NCBI GenBank assembly: GCA_037176885.1
Contig: JAWWNJ010000035.1
Coordinates: 1,240,001 to 1,304,000 of the forward strand
DNA from: Favolaschia claudopus
Lineage: Eukaryota; Basidiomycota; Agaricomycetes; Agaricales; Mycenaceae
Length of the DNA stretch: 64,000 nucleotides
Direction: 5' to 3'
Below the pieces are notes generated by a model. It had not been told where the DNA came from and ran no database searches. It saw nothing but the letters and a program-made list of their open reading frames with translations. Position 1 is the first letter of the stretch, and each line of letters begins with the position of its first letter. Positions 8,906-20,301 of the stretch are shown in pieces. The position numbers and the translations under genes are program-made.

Positions 8906-11213
8906 CTATCTTGAATCGGAACTGGCACGAGAAATGCTGCATCGTGCTGCACCTCTGCAACTCGGCCAGACGCCACATCGCGTTTCTGCCGTTTTGCCAA
9001 TTGTTCCCGACAACGCGGCGCCGTTGGTCTTACGCTGGTCGACATACACCGCGTTGTGATCGCTGGGATGCGTTGCGGCACGGAGGTGAGCGTAATCCGG
9101 AGGGATGAGGTACGAGGGATCCCGACTCGGAGCCATACTAATGGGTCTGGCAAGTCGGGAGAGGCGTTGGCCAATCGTATCGCTGGAGAGGGGACATCCG
9201 CAGTGCGTGTATTGAATGCCGAAGCGTGTCTTCCATGCCCGACAAGTGGTAACGAAGGCGTTGGCCAGTTTATGCTCTTCTATTAGGTCGTCGCTGGAGT
9301 GACGTTGTCAGGAGTATGAGGGCGGTTAGAGTGGTGACTTACTGGTCGATGAAACGCCCAACGTATTTCATAGTGTCCTTTGCGTACTGCAGAGAATTGT
9401 AAGACTAACGTCTCTAAAAATGAGGGTACGGCATACATTTTCCGCCATTAGCTGGTGAGTGTGCCAAGCAAGGTCAATGTCGAGGGTTGGGACGAAGAAA
9501 GAAGCGGGAGAGGAAGACATGAGATCCAGGAAGCTGGAAAGAGTTAATAAAGGGCTGGGGATGCACTGGACTTCGGAAGAACCTACGCGTGATATCGCAC
9601 AACAACGTGTTGCAAGGCAATCTCATCCTCAGGACTGTCGAAGAATCCGGGCGTTGTCCACTGCAATTCATGCATCTTTGCCACAAACGAAGCTTGACGT
9701 AGGATCTAAGGAGGGGGATCAGACGCAGACTGTCTGAGAAGCAGAGCGACTCGCAGTCCCGACGAGGTCCACAGAAAACATCTTGTCGTCAACATAAGCA
9801 CTCAAAATTCGGTCAATTCTGTTGGGGAACGCATAAGCTTTCATCCGTGGCGGGAAAATGGAGACCACGTACAAATGACCACTGTCGTCCTCCATAGTGA
9901 CCGTCAAGCGCGCTTTCAGCTTGTCCATCTTATACTGTGCCCTTTCCATGACGAGATCGGCATACACCGCGTCCCGAAACACCACGCCAGTTTTCGATCC
10001 TGGACGCTTGAAAGTTGCATCTCTCAACATGGCTGCTTTGATGGATGCCCCGTGTTTGACGTTCCGGAGATTGGTTGAAGTATGAATTGTCCCAGCAAGG
10101 AGATCCGAGATTCCCTTCGTTTCTCGTGTGAGGTCATTTACGAGTTTGCGCGTGCCTAGGCCATCGCGTGTGATTTCGTGATGGCACCACGATTCAGCGC
10201 ACTGCACGCTGAATGTTTGCTGCAAGTACCCGGTGCCATTCTCAGTCAAGTATGCTGAGAGGAACTCATTCGTTGCTTCAAGAAGAAAGTAAAATGGCTG
10301 ACGCACGAACGTGGTTTATAGCTTGACATTTTGGACACGCGACCTCGCGGGCAGATGTTTGTGAGGCGGATTCGAAACAGTCGAAGGGGGTAGAGGTGAG
10401 GTCGAACCAGGTGTTGATGCGGTTTTCTGAAGGTGGATTGGAAAGCAGATCCACCAAACGTGGGCCCTGCGCAAAGTGTTGAATAAATCGACCTCTGAAT
10501 GGCAACTAGGCTTACAAGAGATGAAGCGATGCCATTTCCCGTTACACGAAGTGCTGCAAGCACTTCAACGCGCAGACAGTCTTCGGCATACCATCTACAA
10601 TGTCATCGATGTCATGATGCGTTGACTGAAAGCAAGGTAAGAACAAACGCCGGGTTCAGAGAGTACGCGTGCCAAACCTGTTCATCGATCAGGCTGAATG
10701 AAGAGGTTTTCTCGAAGAAACATACCATGAGCACGTCCACCGGGGGTAGAACAGCTCTGGGACCGCATTTCGATAGCGCGATGCACCACTTCTCGAACCT
10801 AGGCAACGTGAGTAAGGGGAAAAGGTCTCCAGTGTATGAATGGCTGACCGCTCGACCGCCAGGCCGACAAACCAGGCCCATCGCTGCTCCTTCTCCGTCG
10901 GAAGGTGTGGAACTTCCGCGAAATTGTTCGCTTCAACGGAAGTCTTCAGCTCTGCAAAGGCATGCAACAGGGCAAGGTGGCCTTTTATCTGCGCTACAGT
11001 GACAAACGGATCTACGGCGCAACGACCGATTGGGAAGGTATGAGGGCTTAAGTAGACCGGAGGAGCGCCGCGAGAGTTGGACGACGAAGCAAAGATTCTT
11101 GCTGGGCTGGGGTCACTGGCTGCGTACGGAGGTGGGGGTTCCAAAGGGTTCATAGGGTGAGGGGAGCCGCCCGACTCGTTAAAAGTCGTTCTTTGAGCAT
11201 GGCTATTAGCCAT
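8906..11213 (-). CDS. DUF1399 / glycine-rich-domain protein, copy A (C-terminally truncated)
   Basis: Ten exons (11213-10849, 10798-10726, 10677-10649, 10594-10516, 10466-10307, 10254-9755, 9705-9587, 9533-9437, 9386-9343, 9293-8906) join in phase to 617 residues. The protein matches the DUF1399/GRDP-like family: EKEQRWAWFVGLAVER, PPVDVLMVWHAYSLNP, HELQWTTPGFF, FFVPTLDIDLAWHTHQLM, GIQYTHCGCPL. Biochemical function is unknown; plant relatives are tied to stress responses. It is the divergent paralogue of the gene at about 12.8-15.4 kb. Distinctive points are a 48-base intron absent from copy B (10725-10678), a GC-AG intron (9754-9706), and a frameshift after AVYVDQR. Beyond the shift the conserved QLAKRQKRD...FLVPVPI tail lies in another frame, so the protein ends early at 8906 without a Gly-rich tail. 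It may be a functional truncation or an early pseudogene. Confidence 0.8.
9706..9754 (-). other. GC-AG intron in copy A
   Basis: The donor is GCGAGT and the acceptor is CCTTAG. Phase 0 is required on both sides (LVGT then ILRQASF). Copy B has the same intron with donor GCAAGT. Confidence 0.65.
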
Positions 11214-12775
11214 GCTGTGCCAACAATCAAGTTCTAGAGCAAAAGTCGAGGGTATATTAGTATCATACAGCAGTGGGCGTCGCAGGGGGCGTCCCGAGTG
11301 GTTTTGATTGAATGAAAACCTTCACTTGGGTATCATATTACAGTTCGCAAGATAGGACGACTTGGTTGGTGGACAAAGGTAAGTTGAAGCAAACGATCAA
11401 ATATGAGACGGTGAAGCCTGCAGGTAGGGATGCGAAAACGAGAGTAGAGGTATACAGAGACTGGCGAGTCTGATTGCAGGATACACTTTCCGTGCGAGAA
11501 AGAATGCGCCGTAGAAGAACCGTCGCGGTCTGACTTGAATCGGAGAGTCTGATCAAAGTCTCTCAAGAACGGTACAGTACGGTATCAGGACGAATACGAT
11601 TTGGTTTATCGAGTTCGGTGATTCGAGTTCTTTCGAGTTCCTTCATAGATTCAGCAGTAAGAAAAGCGGAGACCGAGTATACATAGAGCCCGTAGGAGGT
11701 GGGTGACAACTGGAAGTGACTCAAAACCGTTTGTGTGGACGTGTTTCTATTTCGGCGTTTGCCGCCATATCTTGTCTCCTGCAACAACCCACTATCTTGA
11801 CCTAAACTCGCCTGCTCATCGTTCGTGCTCAGCGCTCAACCCTAGTCAATGCTACTTAGTGGCATGGTGCTTCTCTACTACGTCTTGGAGGCTTTCTGTG
11901 AACTTTGGGGACACTTACAATTTTCTCCGTTTCGAAACGAGCCGCAAATCCTCCCCAAGTCTTTCTGCAACCCTTTTGCCACCGTTTCGTAACTCAAGCT
12001 ATCAGTCGAAATCGTTCCGAATTTCCAGAACAATCCAGGTATCCAACCATAGATTTTCAAGCGCGACCTGTATGTACAAGAAACGTTTTACAACTGGTGT
12101 CTTCAATGGCTTTTTCATGTATTGGCTCTCGGTACACGATCTGCCGCAGTCTGCCGCCCACTCCAGTTCCAGTTAACCATAAGGCCCGACGTCCAACTTC
12201 AACTTGAGGATACTTGTTCGCTGTCTGTGGTGATCCATATGCACACATAGTGTCCCTCGCCACCAACTCGCCACTAAAACTCAATCAAGCTTCGATGCGA
12301 TTACACACATCAATTTCCACCGTTATTCAATCCTTCAGAAATTGTCTCAGCGAGAGCATGTTATCCTGCCTTTTACAGCTTTCTCAAACTCAACACCACT
12401 TGGAGACTTCAACCTCCACCACGCTGCACAAATGAGCTCCTTAATGCGACGTCAGTTTCATCCCCCTATGTGCCCCGGAGTGTCGGAGGCTCGGAATTGC
12501 CACCTTTAGCGTCCCACTTTCCATTGTTTCCAACCTTCTCCCGCGAAAGCTGTTGAAACCGACTGCGCTGGAGCTATTGACCATGAGCAGTGTTCCATGG
12601 AGCACAACATATCATCCTGCACATATTCCCGGCTCTTGTCTGTCCAAAAGTTGTCGATAGTAATATGATATGCTTCCGGCCTGTCAGCGTCACTTGAGTT
12701 AAGGCACCGCGATCACTGTCCAACCAAACTTGTCCTTATTCTTAACAGTCATACTTCCGCTACTTAAGCACTGTT
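11214..12775. other. Shared upstream region of the divergent paralogues
   Basis: Roughly 1.56 kb between the two DUF1399-like genes. No conserved frame was seen. It must contain both promoters and possibly a 5' exon of copy B, whose initiator was not found. Confidence 0.4.
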
Positions 12776-12776
12776 A

Positions 12777-15402
12777 TGTCGTCAGACGTCCAGCCTCATC
12801 TCCCAATTCCTGACACCAATCGATGCATCTCCGCCTGCATACACCACCCCAAACCCCCCAAGCATCAATGCCTTACCCAACTCTCGCGAAGCGCCTCCGG
12901 CTTACTCCATCCCTGCAACCTTCACAATCGGTGGTCGGTCCGCAAGACCGTTCGTTACTGCAGCTCAAATAAAGGCACACCTTGCCTTGTTACATGCATT
13001 TGCAGAGCTGAAGAGCTCCGTCGAATCCAACAACTTTGCCGGAGTCCCACATGTTCCGACGGAGAAGGAGCAGCGATGGGCTTGGTTTGTCGGCCTGGCG
13101 GTTGAGCGGTCAGTTTCTTTCAAACAGGAGGCCTCTTTTGTTGACTTGCATTGCTCAGATTCGAGAGATGGTGCATTGCGCTGCCAGAGAATGGGGATCA
13201 CACGCTATTACCCCCCGTCGACGTGCTTATGGTCTGGCATGCGTATTCCTTGAACCCTGGGTTCGTCTGTTCACTAATACTTACTTCCAATTTTGCCTAA
13301 TAATCGCGTTGATAGATGGTATGCGGAAGACGGTGTGCGTGTTGAAGCGCTTCAAGAACTTCACGAGGCAGGAAGGGGAATCGCTTCTGCTCTTGTAAGC
13401 TCTGCATCAATCCGGGAATCAAGCTGTTCAATTTTCGACTTAGGGCCCCGGACTAGTAAAGATGCTTTCCAACTTGCCTTCGGAAAAACGCGCCAACAAT
13501 TGGCTCGAGATGACCTCAACCCCCTTCGACTATTTTGAATCGGCCTTGCAAATGTCTGCCCGCGCGGTTTCGTGTCCAAAGTGCCAAGCTGTGACCTACG
13601 CTCGTTCGTCTCAATTCGCTCTTGATTTCACAAAAAAAAAGTTTGACTTGGTTTTTAGCATACCTGAATAGAAACGGGACCGGATACTTACAGCAAAGGT
13701 TCGGTATCCAGTGCGCTAAACAGTCGTGCGGATATGCAATCACACGCGAAGGCTTAGCCGTTCGTAAGCTCGTCAACGACCTCTCGCGCACAACGAGGGG
13801 CGTCCGTGATCTCATCGCCGGAACGCTTCATACTTCGACCAACGTTCAAGATACTACACGCGGTAAACTTGCCAAAGGGACCATGCTAAGTGCTGCGACC
13901 ATGAAACGTCCAGCTGGGTCCGCGCGTGGCACAGTAGTTTCTGACGCCGCCTACGCCGATATCAATATGGAAAGGTCCAGGTATAAAATGGACCGGCTCA
14001 AAGCATTGATTACCGCAAAGATGAAGAATAAGGGGGGTAGACTGTTGGTGATTTCTATTCTGTACAGCGGGTATGAAAATTTACGCGCAACCCATAGCAT
14101 CAACAGAGTCCTGAGTGCCTACGTCGACGACAAGATATTCTCTGTGGAACTCGTCGGGGCTGCAAGTCGCATTGTCTCTCAAATTCATTGCGTCTGACGC
14201 TCTTCCTTAGATTTTACGCCAAGGCTCATTCGTGAGCAAGATGCACGAGTTAGAGTGGACAAAGCCCGGATTCTTCGATAACGCCGAAGATGAAATAGCT
14301 TTACAGCACGCCATCGCTAGATATCACGCGTAAGTTTTTTCACTGCACTATTAATGCTGAATTCAAACCTCCATAGCTTCCTTGATCTCATGTCTTCATC
14401 TCCCGCTTCGTTCTTCGTCCCAACCCTTGACATCGACCTTGTATGGCACACTCACCAGCTCATGGCAGAAGATGTACGTCGCCGATTATTTCTTGAGAAG
14501 GTTCACCTTACATTCTTGCAGTACGCTAACGACACTATGAGATATGTCGGTCGTTTCGTTGACCAGTAAGTTAGTCGTCTGCGCCTTGACGTATCTGAAG
14601 TAATCATTCTAGTGACGACAAAGTCGAAGAATCTCAGCTCGCCAATGCCTTCGACATTACCTGCGGGGCATGGAAGAAGCGGTTTGGCATTCAATACACG
14701 CATTGCGGATGCCCTCTTCCCGGCGACACGGTTGGGCAGCGCCTCTCACGGCTTGTCGGTCACGGCTCGAACCCCTCATACCTCGTTCCTCCAAACCGCG
14801 ACGATCTCCTCGCCGCAACGCACCCCAGCGACCATAACGCCGTCTACGCCTTCCACCATAAAGCTAAGAGCGAGGCGGCACGGCGCAAGCGACGAGCGCA
14901 AATAGCGAAACGCCAGAAACGCGACGCAATATCCGGGCGGCGAACCCGCGCGCCGCACGATCCCGCCTTCCTGGTGCCCGTTCCGATGTACTATTACTCT
15001 CAATCTGCCGGGGGCTGCGTTGGGGCTTCTGGAAGCGTCGTGGATGGCGGTGTCGGAGGTGGCAATTGCGCTACGGTGAATTTCTTTTGTCCTTTGTTTG
15101 CGAGTGATCAAGTTGCTGACTTGGAGAAAGGGTTCTGGAGGTTGCGGCAGTGGTGCTGCGTGTGCGTCTGGAAGTGCATGCGGCGGTACGGGCTGTGGCG
15201 GCGGTGGCGGCGGTATGTCTTCCGCATTGTCCTTCTTCGCTTGCTAACCACAGTCCAGGAGGAGGATGCGGCGGCGGAGGTGGTGGCGGAGGTGGTGGTT
15301 GTGGCGGTGGCGGCGGTATGTTCTTGCTGTCGTAACTTAATGACCTTCACTCACTTGTATACAGGAGGCGGATGTGGTGGAGGAGGAGGAGGCGGAAGTT
15401 GA
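12777..15402 (+). CDS. DUF1399 / glycine-rich-domain protein, copy B (5' end unresolved)
   Basis: Twelve exons (to 13108, 13159-13260, 13316-13394, 13444-13603, 13659-14161, 14211-14329, 14377-14473, 14522-14565, 14613-15075, 15131-15212, 15259-15315, 15365-15402) join exactly in phase, giving about 690 residues. Exon lengths largely equal those of copy A (79, 160, 119, 97, 44). Family blocks include EKEQRWAWFVGLAVER, PPVDVLMVWHAYSLNP, FFVPTLDIDLVWHTHQLM and IQYTHCGCPLPGDTVG. A basic stretch (ARRKRRAQIAKRQKRD) is followed by a tail of Gly runs interrupted by single Cys, ending GGGGGS. Intron 14162-14210 is GC-AG. The ATG at 12776 is one base out of frame, and an in-frame TAA sits at 12765, so an upstream exon or a 5' frameshift is implied. 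Confidence 0.8.
14162..14210 (+). other. GC-AG intron in copy B
   Basis: The donor is GCAAGT and the acceptor CCTTAG, phase 0 (LVGA then ILRQGSF). A standard GT donor nearby would give a 37-base intron and extra residues. Conservation with copy A supports the GC donor. Confidence 0.65.
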
Positions 15403-16940
15403 TCTATGGGTTATTTGCTTTGTGCCAAACCCTGCGACCAACTGCTACGTTTCATGTGTACTACCGCCTGCCCTGCAAACTCACTGTTGTATTTTTCCAG
15501 TCTGATGTAATATCATGTCAACGACGTTACCATCCCGGTTGTGAATCCCCGTCTTATCCAAGGAAGCAAAAGTTTCGCTCACGGCAATGACAGACATACA
15601 TTTGAAATTTCTCGTGTATTGGCGGTATCTCGACATGCACCCGCGGGAATCCGTGCGCTACCTACTTATCTTGAGCGCAACCTCCACTAGATTAGACCAA
15701 GCTTCTGGTGCGGAATGGAGTCCCTGCCTTCGTTCAAGCTGTATGTCTGTCCAAGTGGAAACAATCTCAAGCTCAAGGTATTCAGTGCTGTTCCTCTCGC
15801 CTCCAAAATTATGTGATAGATGTGGGTCCGACACGGCAGATCGGACCTTTCCGCCCAACTGATCGCACTTACGAAGTTCCACCTTGAACCAACCGGCGAC
15901 CTTCCAAGGCACTTCCTTATCTCCCACCCACCTCTGCCATCTGTTTGAAACCTTGTTTGCCATGTGGGACGAACGCATGCCGACCTGAACACTTAACAGG
16001 ATGTCTTGAGGAAAGTACTTGCACACCGATTGCGCAACATGTACATATCGCGACGATCCCAGCTGTCCTCCGAGTCCGGATCATGATAACCACAGATAAT
16101 CTTGCAATCTGCTCCAGAAATGACGTTCATCGCAGCTCGTTTATTGCTGTTGCAATGCCTCGCCTACCCTACCCTGGTTGCGATATCTTCTAGCCGGCCG
16201 GGAAGCTTTGTGCCGTTCAACAACTGTCCAATACCAGTCGTTGGCCCAGGAGACGTTTAAATTGGCAACCCAGAATCTGATTGGCCAGCAAGCTTCATTG
16301 GCTCTAATCAGCTCTAATCCGCCATCGTTTGGGAACTAGTTGCTCCAAAGGCAAGGATGAATGCACGATACACACGTCCAGAGCTTTGATGTCCGTTGAA
16401 TGTGCACCTTCCTGGGTCTGTCAAGGGCTTGCAACAAGATCGCAACAAAAAATTGTGGTACCTCAATTTGCACTACCTAGAGCCCAGCTCTCCCTCAGGA
16501 TCGTATACTCAACGAGCTCCGCGGAAGCGAAACACGACTTGCGTGTTTAACTCGGTCCACCTGCACTGTAAAATCGGTATTGTACGTAGCTCGCTTCGCC
16601 TTCAGGAGCAAGTACCGCGGCATGAGGGCTTTTAGCCGCTTCAAGATTTAGCAACAGCAAGAACGAACTGTTTAAGAACGGTTGCAATTTGAAAGAATAT
16701 TGTGTGGTTGCTCATGAAGGAGGCGGACATCTCCATAAGGTGTCCGGCCCTCAGGTAATCACGCACGCGCCGATGAACTTCCCAAATGGGAATTTGTGAT
16801 CGGTCACGGTGCTTGAAACTTTTTATGTATGGACGCGTCCACAGCCCTTTATACGAACGCCCATTAAAGCCGTAATTGCCGTCCCCTCCTTCCCCACACT
16901 CCCTTTGGTTGTTTGCAGCATATTCTACTTCTCCTGGTTT
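15403..16940. other. Intergenic, no gene seen
   Basis: About 1.5 kb between copy B and the PP2C gene. Open frames on both strands are short and without domain or splice support. The distal part should hold the PP2C promoter and possibly a first exon. Confidence 0.4.
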
Positions 16941-18453
16941 ATGGTCGATCTTCTTCAGTGGGCATACCCGGAAGACATCCCTGGGTCGCGATGTTCTCCC
17001 GAAGACGGTCCCTGGCCACGCGCCTTCTACTTACTCGCCGACGAAGAAATATGGGACGAGTTCCAGCGCGTAGCTGACCCTTCTAGCATCCGTTTGAACG
17101 GGCACTGGCAAGCTGACGGTGTCAATTTTCAACCTTCGCCAATGGCGACCACGCAAGACCGCTACGTTCTGAAGCAGCTCGATATTCATGGACAACTCTG
17201 GACTCTGACTGGCGTCTTCGACGGTGGGTTTGGCGCACAAACAACGCCGCGGCGGATATATTCTAGCTGTCGTAAACTCTCAAGTCTCATCATGCCTCAG
17301 GTCATCTCGGAGAAGAGACCGTCGCGCACGTCGCGCATCACTTGCCAATCATCGTGGAGGAATTTTTGCAAAAATTTATCCCTGGGACAGACCCGAATCA
17401 AAAATTGTCACCAGCCTTTGTCTCGGGACTTTTTTCTCGTTCCATTGTCGAGTTTGACGACGCGATAGCGGGCGATATCTTGAGGCTCTTCGGAGGATCT
17501 GACAACTTGGATCGCTTTTCTGATCAAGAGATTCGCGAAGTCATTAATGACCAGGAAAAGGGTGGCGATAATTACAAGAAGGCCAGGTTATGCATGTACG
17601 GGACCACCGCGCTCGTTTCCCTAATCGACCCAGACCGAGAGAATCTCTGGGTGGCCAATCTCGGCGACTGCCAGGCAGGTCAGTTGGATATATGATTGGG
17701 CGCCGTTCAGCGGTGATATTAATACTTGTTTCGCAGTCTTGGTCTCTCCTAAGGGTACTGACGAATGGGATATCGATTTTATCACAACGGAGCACAACTG
17801 CGATAGCGACGCTGAAATTGAGCGTGTAATTCGGGAACACCCCGGTGAACCTGAATGTGTCGTGAATGGGAGAGTACTAGGCAAGTCTCCTTTGTCAGAT
17901 CTTTTTCATTTATCTGAGCTGTTTTTGTTCTCAAAAGGTGCCTTAGCCCCGACTCGAGGTATGTTGCTCCTCCTTTGCCACTTCGAATGGATTACGAGCG
18001 GGTTCCGTAGGTCTCGGCGATGTTCCCTTCAAACAACCTCCATCCTTCACGCGTCGCATCCTTTACAATCTCGCACCGGGTTTCAGTGACACCGCCCCAT
18101 GGGAGATCTGTCTCGCACGAAACCTCACGCCGCCCTATATTTCCGCCAAAGCCGAGATAACGCACCGCCGCATTGCTCGGCATTCCAAATCTTCACGCCC
18201 GCATTTCCTCATCCTCGCCTCGGATGGGTTTACGGAACTGTGTAGCGCCTCGGGGCGGGAGCAAATTCTTGCTGCGTGGGCAGCACAGGAGGCTAATAGC
18301 TGTTCACCCACCCACAGGCGAGGTAACATGGCCAGTCGACTGCTACGCCAGGCGCTCGGCGGTGAAAACCGGGCGACCGTGTCCTGTATGCTCACGCTCG
18401 ACATGGAGGGCTCCTGGGTCGACGACACTGCGATCGTTGTGCAGACACTCTGA
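16941..18453 (+). CDS. PP2C-type phosphatase, pyruvate dehydrogenase phosphatase-like
   Basis: Metal-dependent Ser/Thr phosphatase of 422 residues, five exons (16941-17223, 17301-17678, 17737-17880, 17938-17958, 18011-18453) in phase. PP2C motifs in order: LTGVFDGHLGEETVAH (metal-binding Asp about residue 94), GTTALVSLIDPDRENLWVANLGDCQA, GRVLGALAPTR, then TPPYISAKAEITHR, FLILASDGFTEL and VDDTAIVVQTL. The TPPYI and GDVPFKQP segments resemble mitochondrial pyruvate dehydrogenase phosphatases (PTC5/PDP). Dephosphorylation of PDH E1-alpha is therefore the likely role, but no clear mitochondrial presequence is seen with this start; an upstream exon may supply it. Intron 3 (17881-17937) has a GC donor (GCAAGT). 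Exon 4 is only 21 bases. Confidence 0.85.
17881..17937 (+). other. GC-AG intron in the PP2C gene
   Basis: The donor GCAAGT follows ...GTACTAG and the acceptor is CAAAAG. It is needed to join GRVLG to ALAPTR in frame. Confidence 0.65.
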
Positions 18454-20301
18454 CTGATCCGCTACCGCCGCTCAAGGCACCAATCCTCACCGCGTTCCCG
18501 TTGACTTGCTGTGCGTTTGCTTTCGACTGTACGATTCATTGCATATTCGCTGTATAATTTTTCATCTTTGGGTAGTTGGCATACTTTACACTGAACATTA
18601 ATGTCTAATCTGGAATAATGGGTACAATAAATCAGGATTTCTGCTGTGAACATTGTCCTGCGCCAAGTGAGTGAGGCAAAGATCAGAGGCAAGCGCCGTG
18701 TCATCGGGCTACATCTCTCGTATGTGGGACGCAAATGAAATCCCCCAAACCGCGGGGGATTAATCATCTGGTCACCCGCACAAGCAGGTGGCTCAATGGA
18801 TAAAGAACGTGCAGGAGGTAAGTGGGGCGAGAATATATCCGGGGAAGAGTGCGCACGGCTCTTTTACTGCGAATTGAGATTCCCCCACCACCGGCATGCA
18901 GGCATTCCGACGCATGGAGGTTAACATCTCCGCTTTGGCGCAGTGTGAAAAGCGGGAGTAGCTTTATGCGGAGAACACATTGTGGGCGGAGGAGGCAGGC
19001 TCCACTTTGCAGACATTGGGGTCTTTTGTCGAGCGAGAAAAAAATCCGCGATCGCGATTCGTGACAACTTGCAGGTGGAGATAGCCGATCGGACATGAGA
19101 TAAAGGCCGCCTTTGATGATAAGTACTAGGAAACATCCGGAAATGTCGTGATTCAACAGGGAAACAGTTTATTTCGGACGACCAATCAACAGGGTCCGAC
19201 TATTGCATATATTCAGACATTAAGCGCAACACTGTATCGAGACAGTCAAGCACGTACGAGCTTCCCATGTATCGGATCCATTATGTTTAGTGAGGGAAAG
19301 TTGATGAGCAGCCAGACATTACAGCGGGGCATCGCTCCGTAGGCGAGCTGCATCCTAGTACACCTCGAGTCATCACCAAAAGCAACTCAGAGTGGTCGCT
19401 GGGAATTCACACATAGATGCAGTGTATTCAGCGCAACAATTGAGGTAACTTGACAGTGCTCATGACCGGAGAGTAAGAACCGCTGGGTGTTTTTTTGTTT
19501 GTTGTGACAGACTCAGAGGGAAGAGGGACCACACAGTAAGCAACCAGTGGGCGAGTCACAGTTTCCAGACGCGGAGTACATTTCCTTGAGATAGGTTTAC
19601 TGATTCCGAGATTCCGCAGTCAAACGCAATCCAGTCACCGGGCCTTGCAGTGAGGAGCAAAGGATGAGAAAAATGAAGCTCCTTGCCGGTTTACCTCGCG
19701 CTGGCGTCGGACAATACGGTTTGACGTCAGGGAGAACTTGACAAGACTTGAAAACGCGGACAAAATTTGGCCATTCGATGACGAGCGCTGAACATGCCTG
19801 AACAAGCTCGGGGTAAGATCCTGCCGCTTGAGCGATACTGTAAAATGATTCAGAAGTAATGGCGACACCAAGATTGGGAAGTTGTTGGGAAGCCAAGGAT
19901 TGCCGCCGAGAATCCCGCATCACATGTTGTATGTAGGTACCGTAGAGTCGAGGAAGCTTCGGCGACACTAAAAGAATTCAGTAACGACGGCGCAATCGCC
20001 AGCAGCAGGCTGGAGTCTGCAGGGTGGGCTCGGGATCCAAAATCAACCTTTGGCCGCGTTTTTTTGCCAGACGCGCGAAAAAAGGAGGCAGACTTTGAAC
20101 ACGCAGAGCTCAGCGCCGGGAAGCTCAAACCTCAGACGAACATGTAGGAGAAACAAATTGGCATGAATGTGGGGAGAGCAGCTAGCAGGCCACTGCAAGC
20201 CGAGGTGGACCAGGCTGGACCGCCATGTTGGTAAGATTTCGGCGCCGGACGGCATGATGATAACAAGCCATAACAACGGGCGCAAGCCGCGTTGAAGAAA
20301 T
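18454..20301. other. Intergenic, no gene seen
   Basis: About 1.85 kb between the PP2C stop and the 3' end of the first P450 gene. Minus-strand frames of 100-130 codons near 18462-19156 and 19597-20128 have no recognisable domain. Confidence 0.4.

Noticed and set aside
18770..18840. tRNA-like stretch (GGTGGCTCAATGGATAAAGAAC)
   Set aside because: It resembles a D-arm, but the D-stem does not pair properly and no anticodon arm or T-loop (GGTTCRAATCC) follows.
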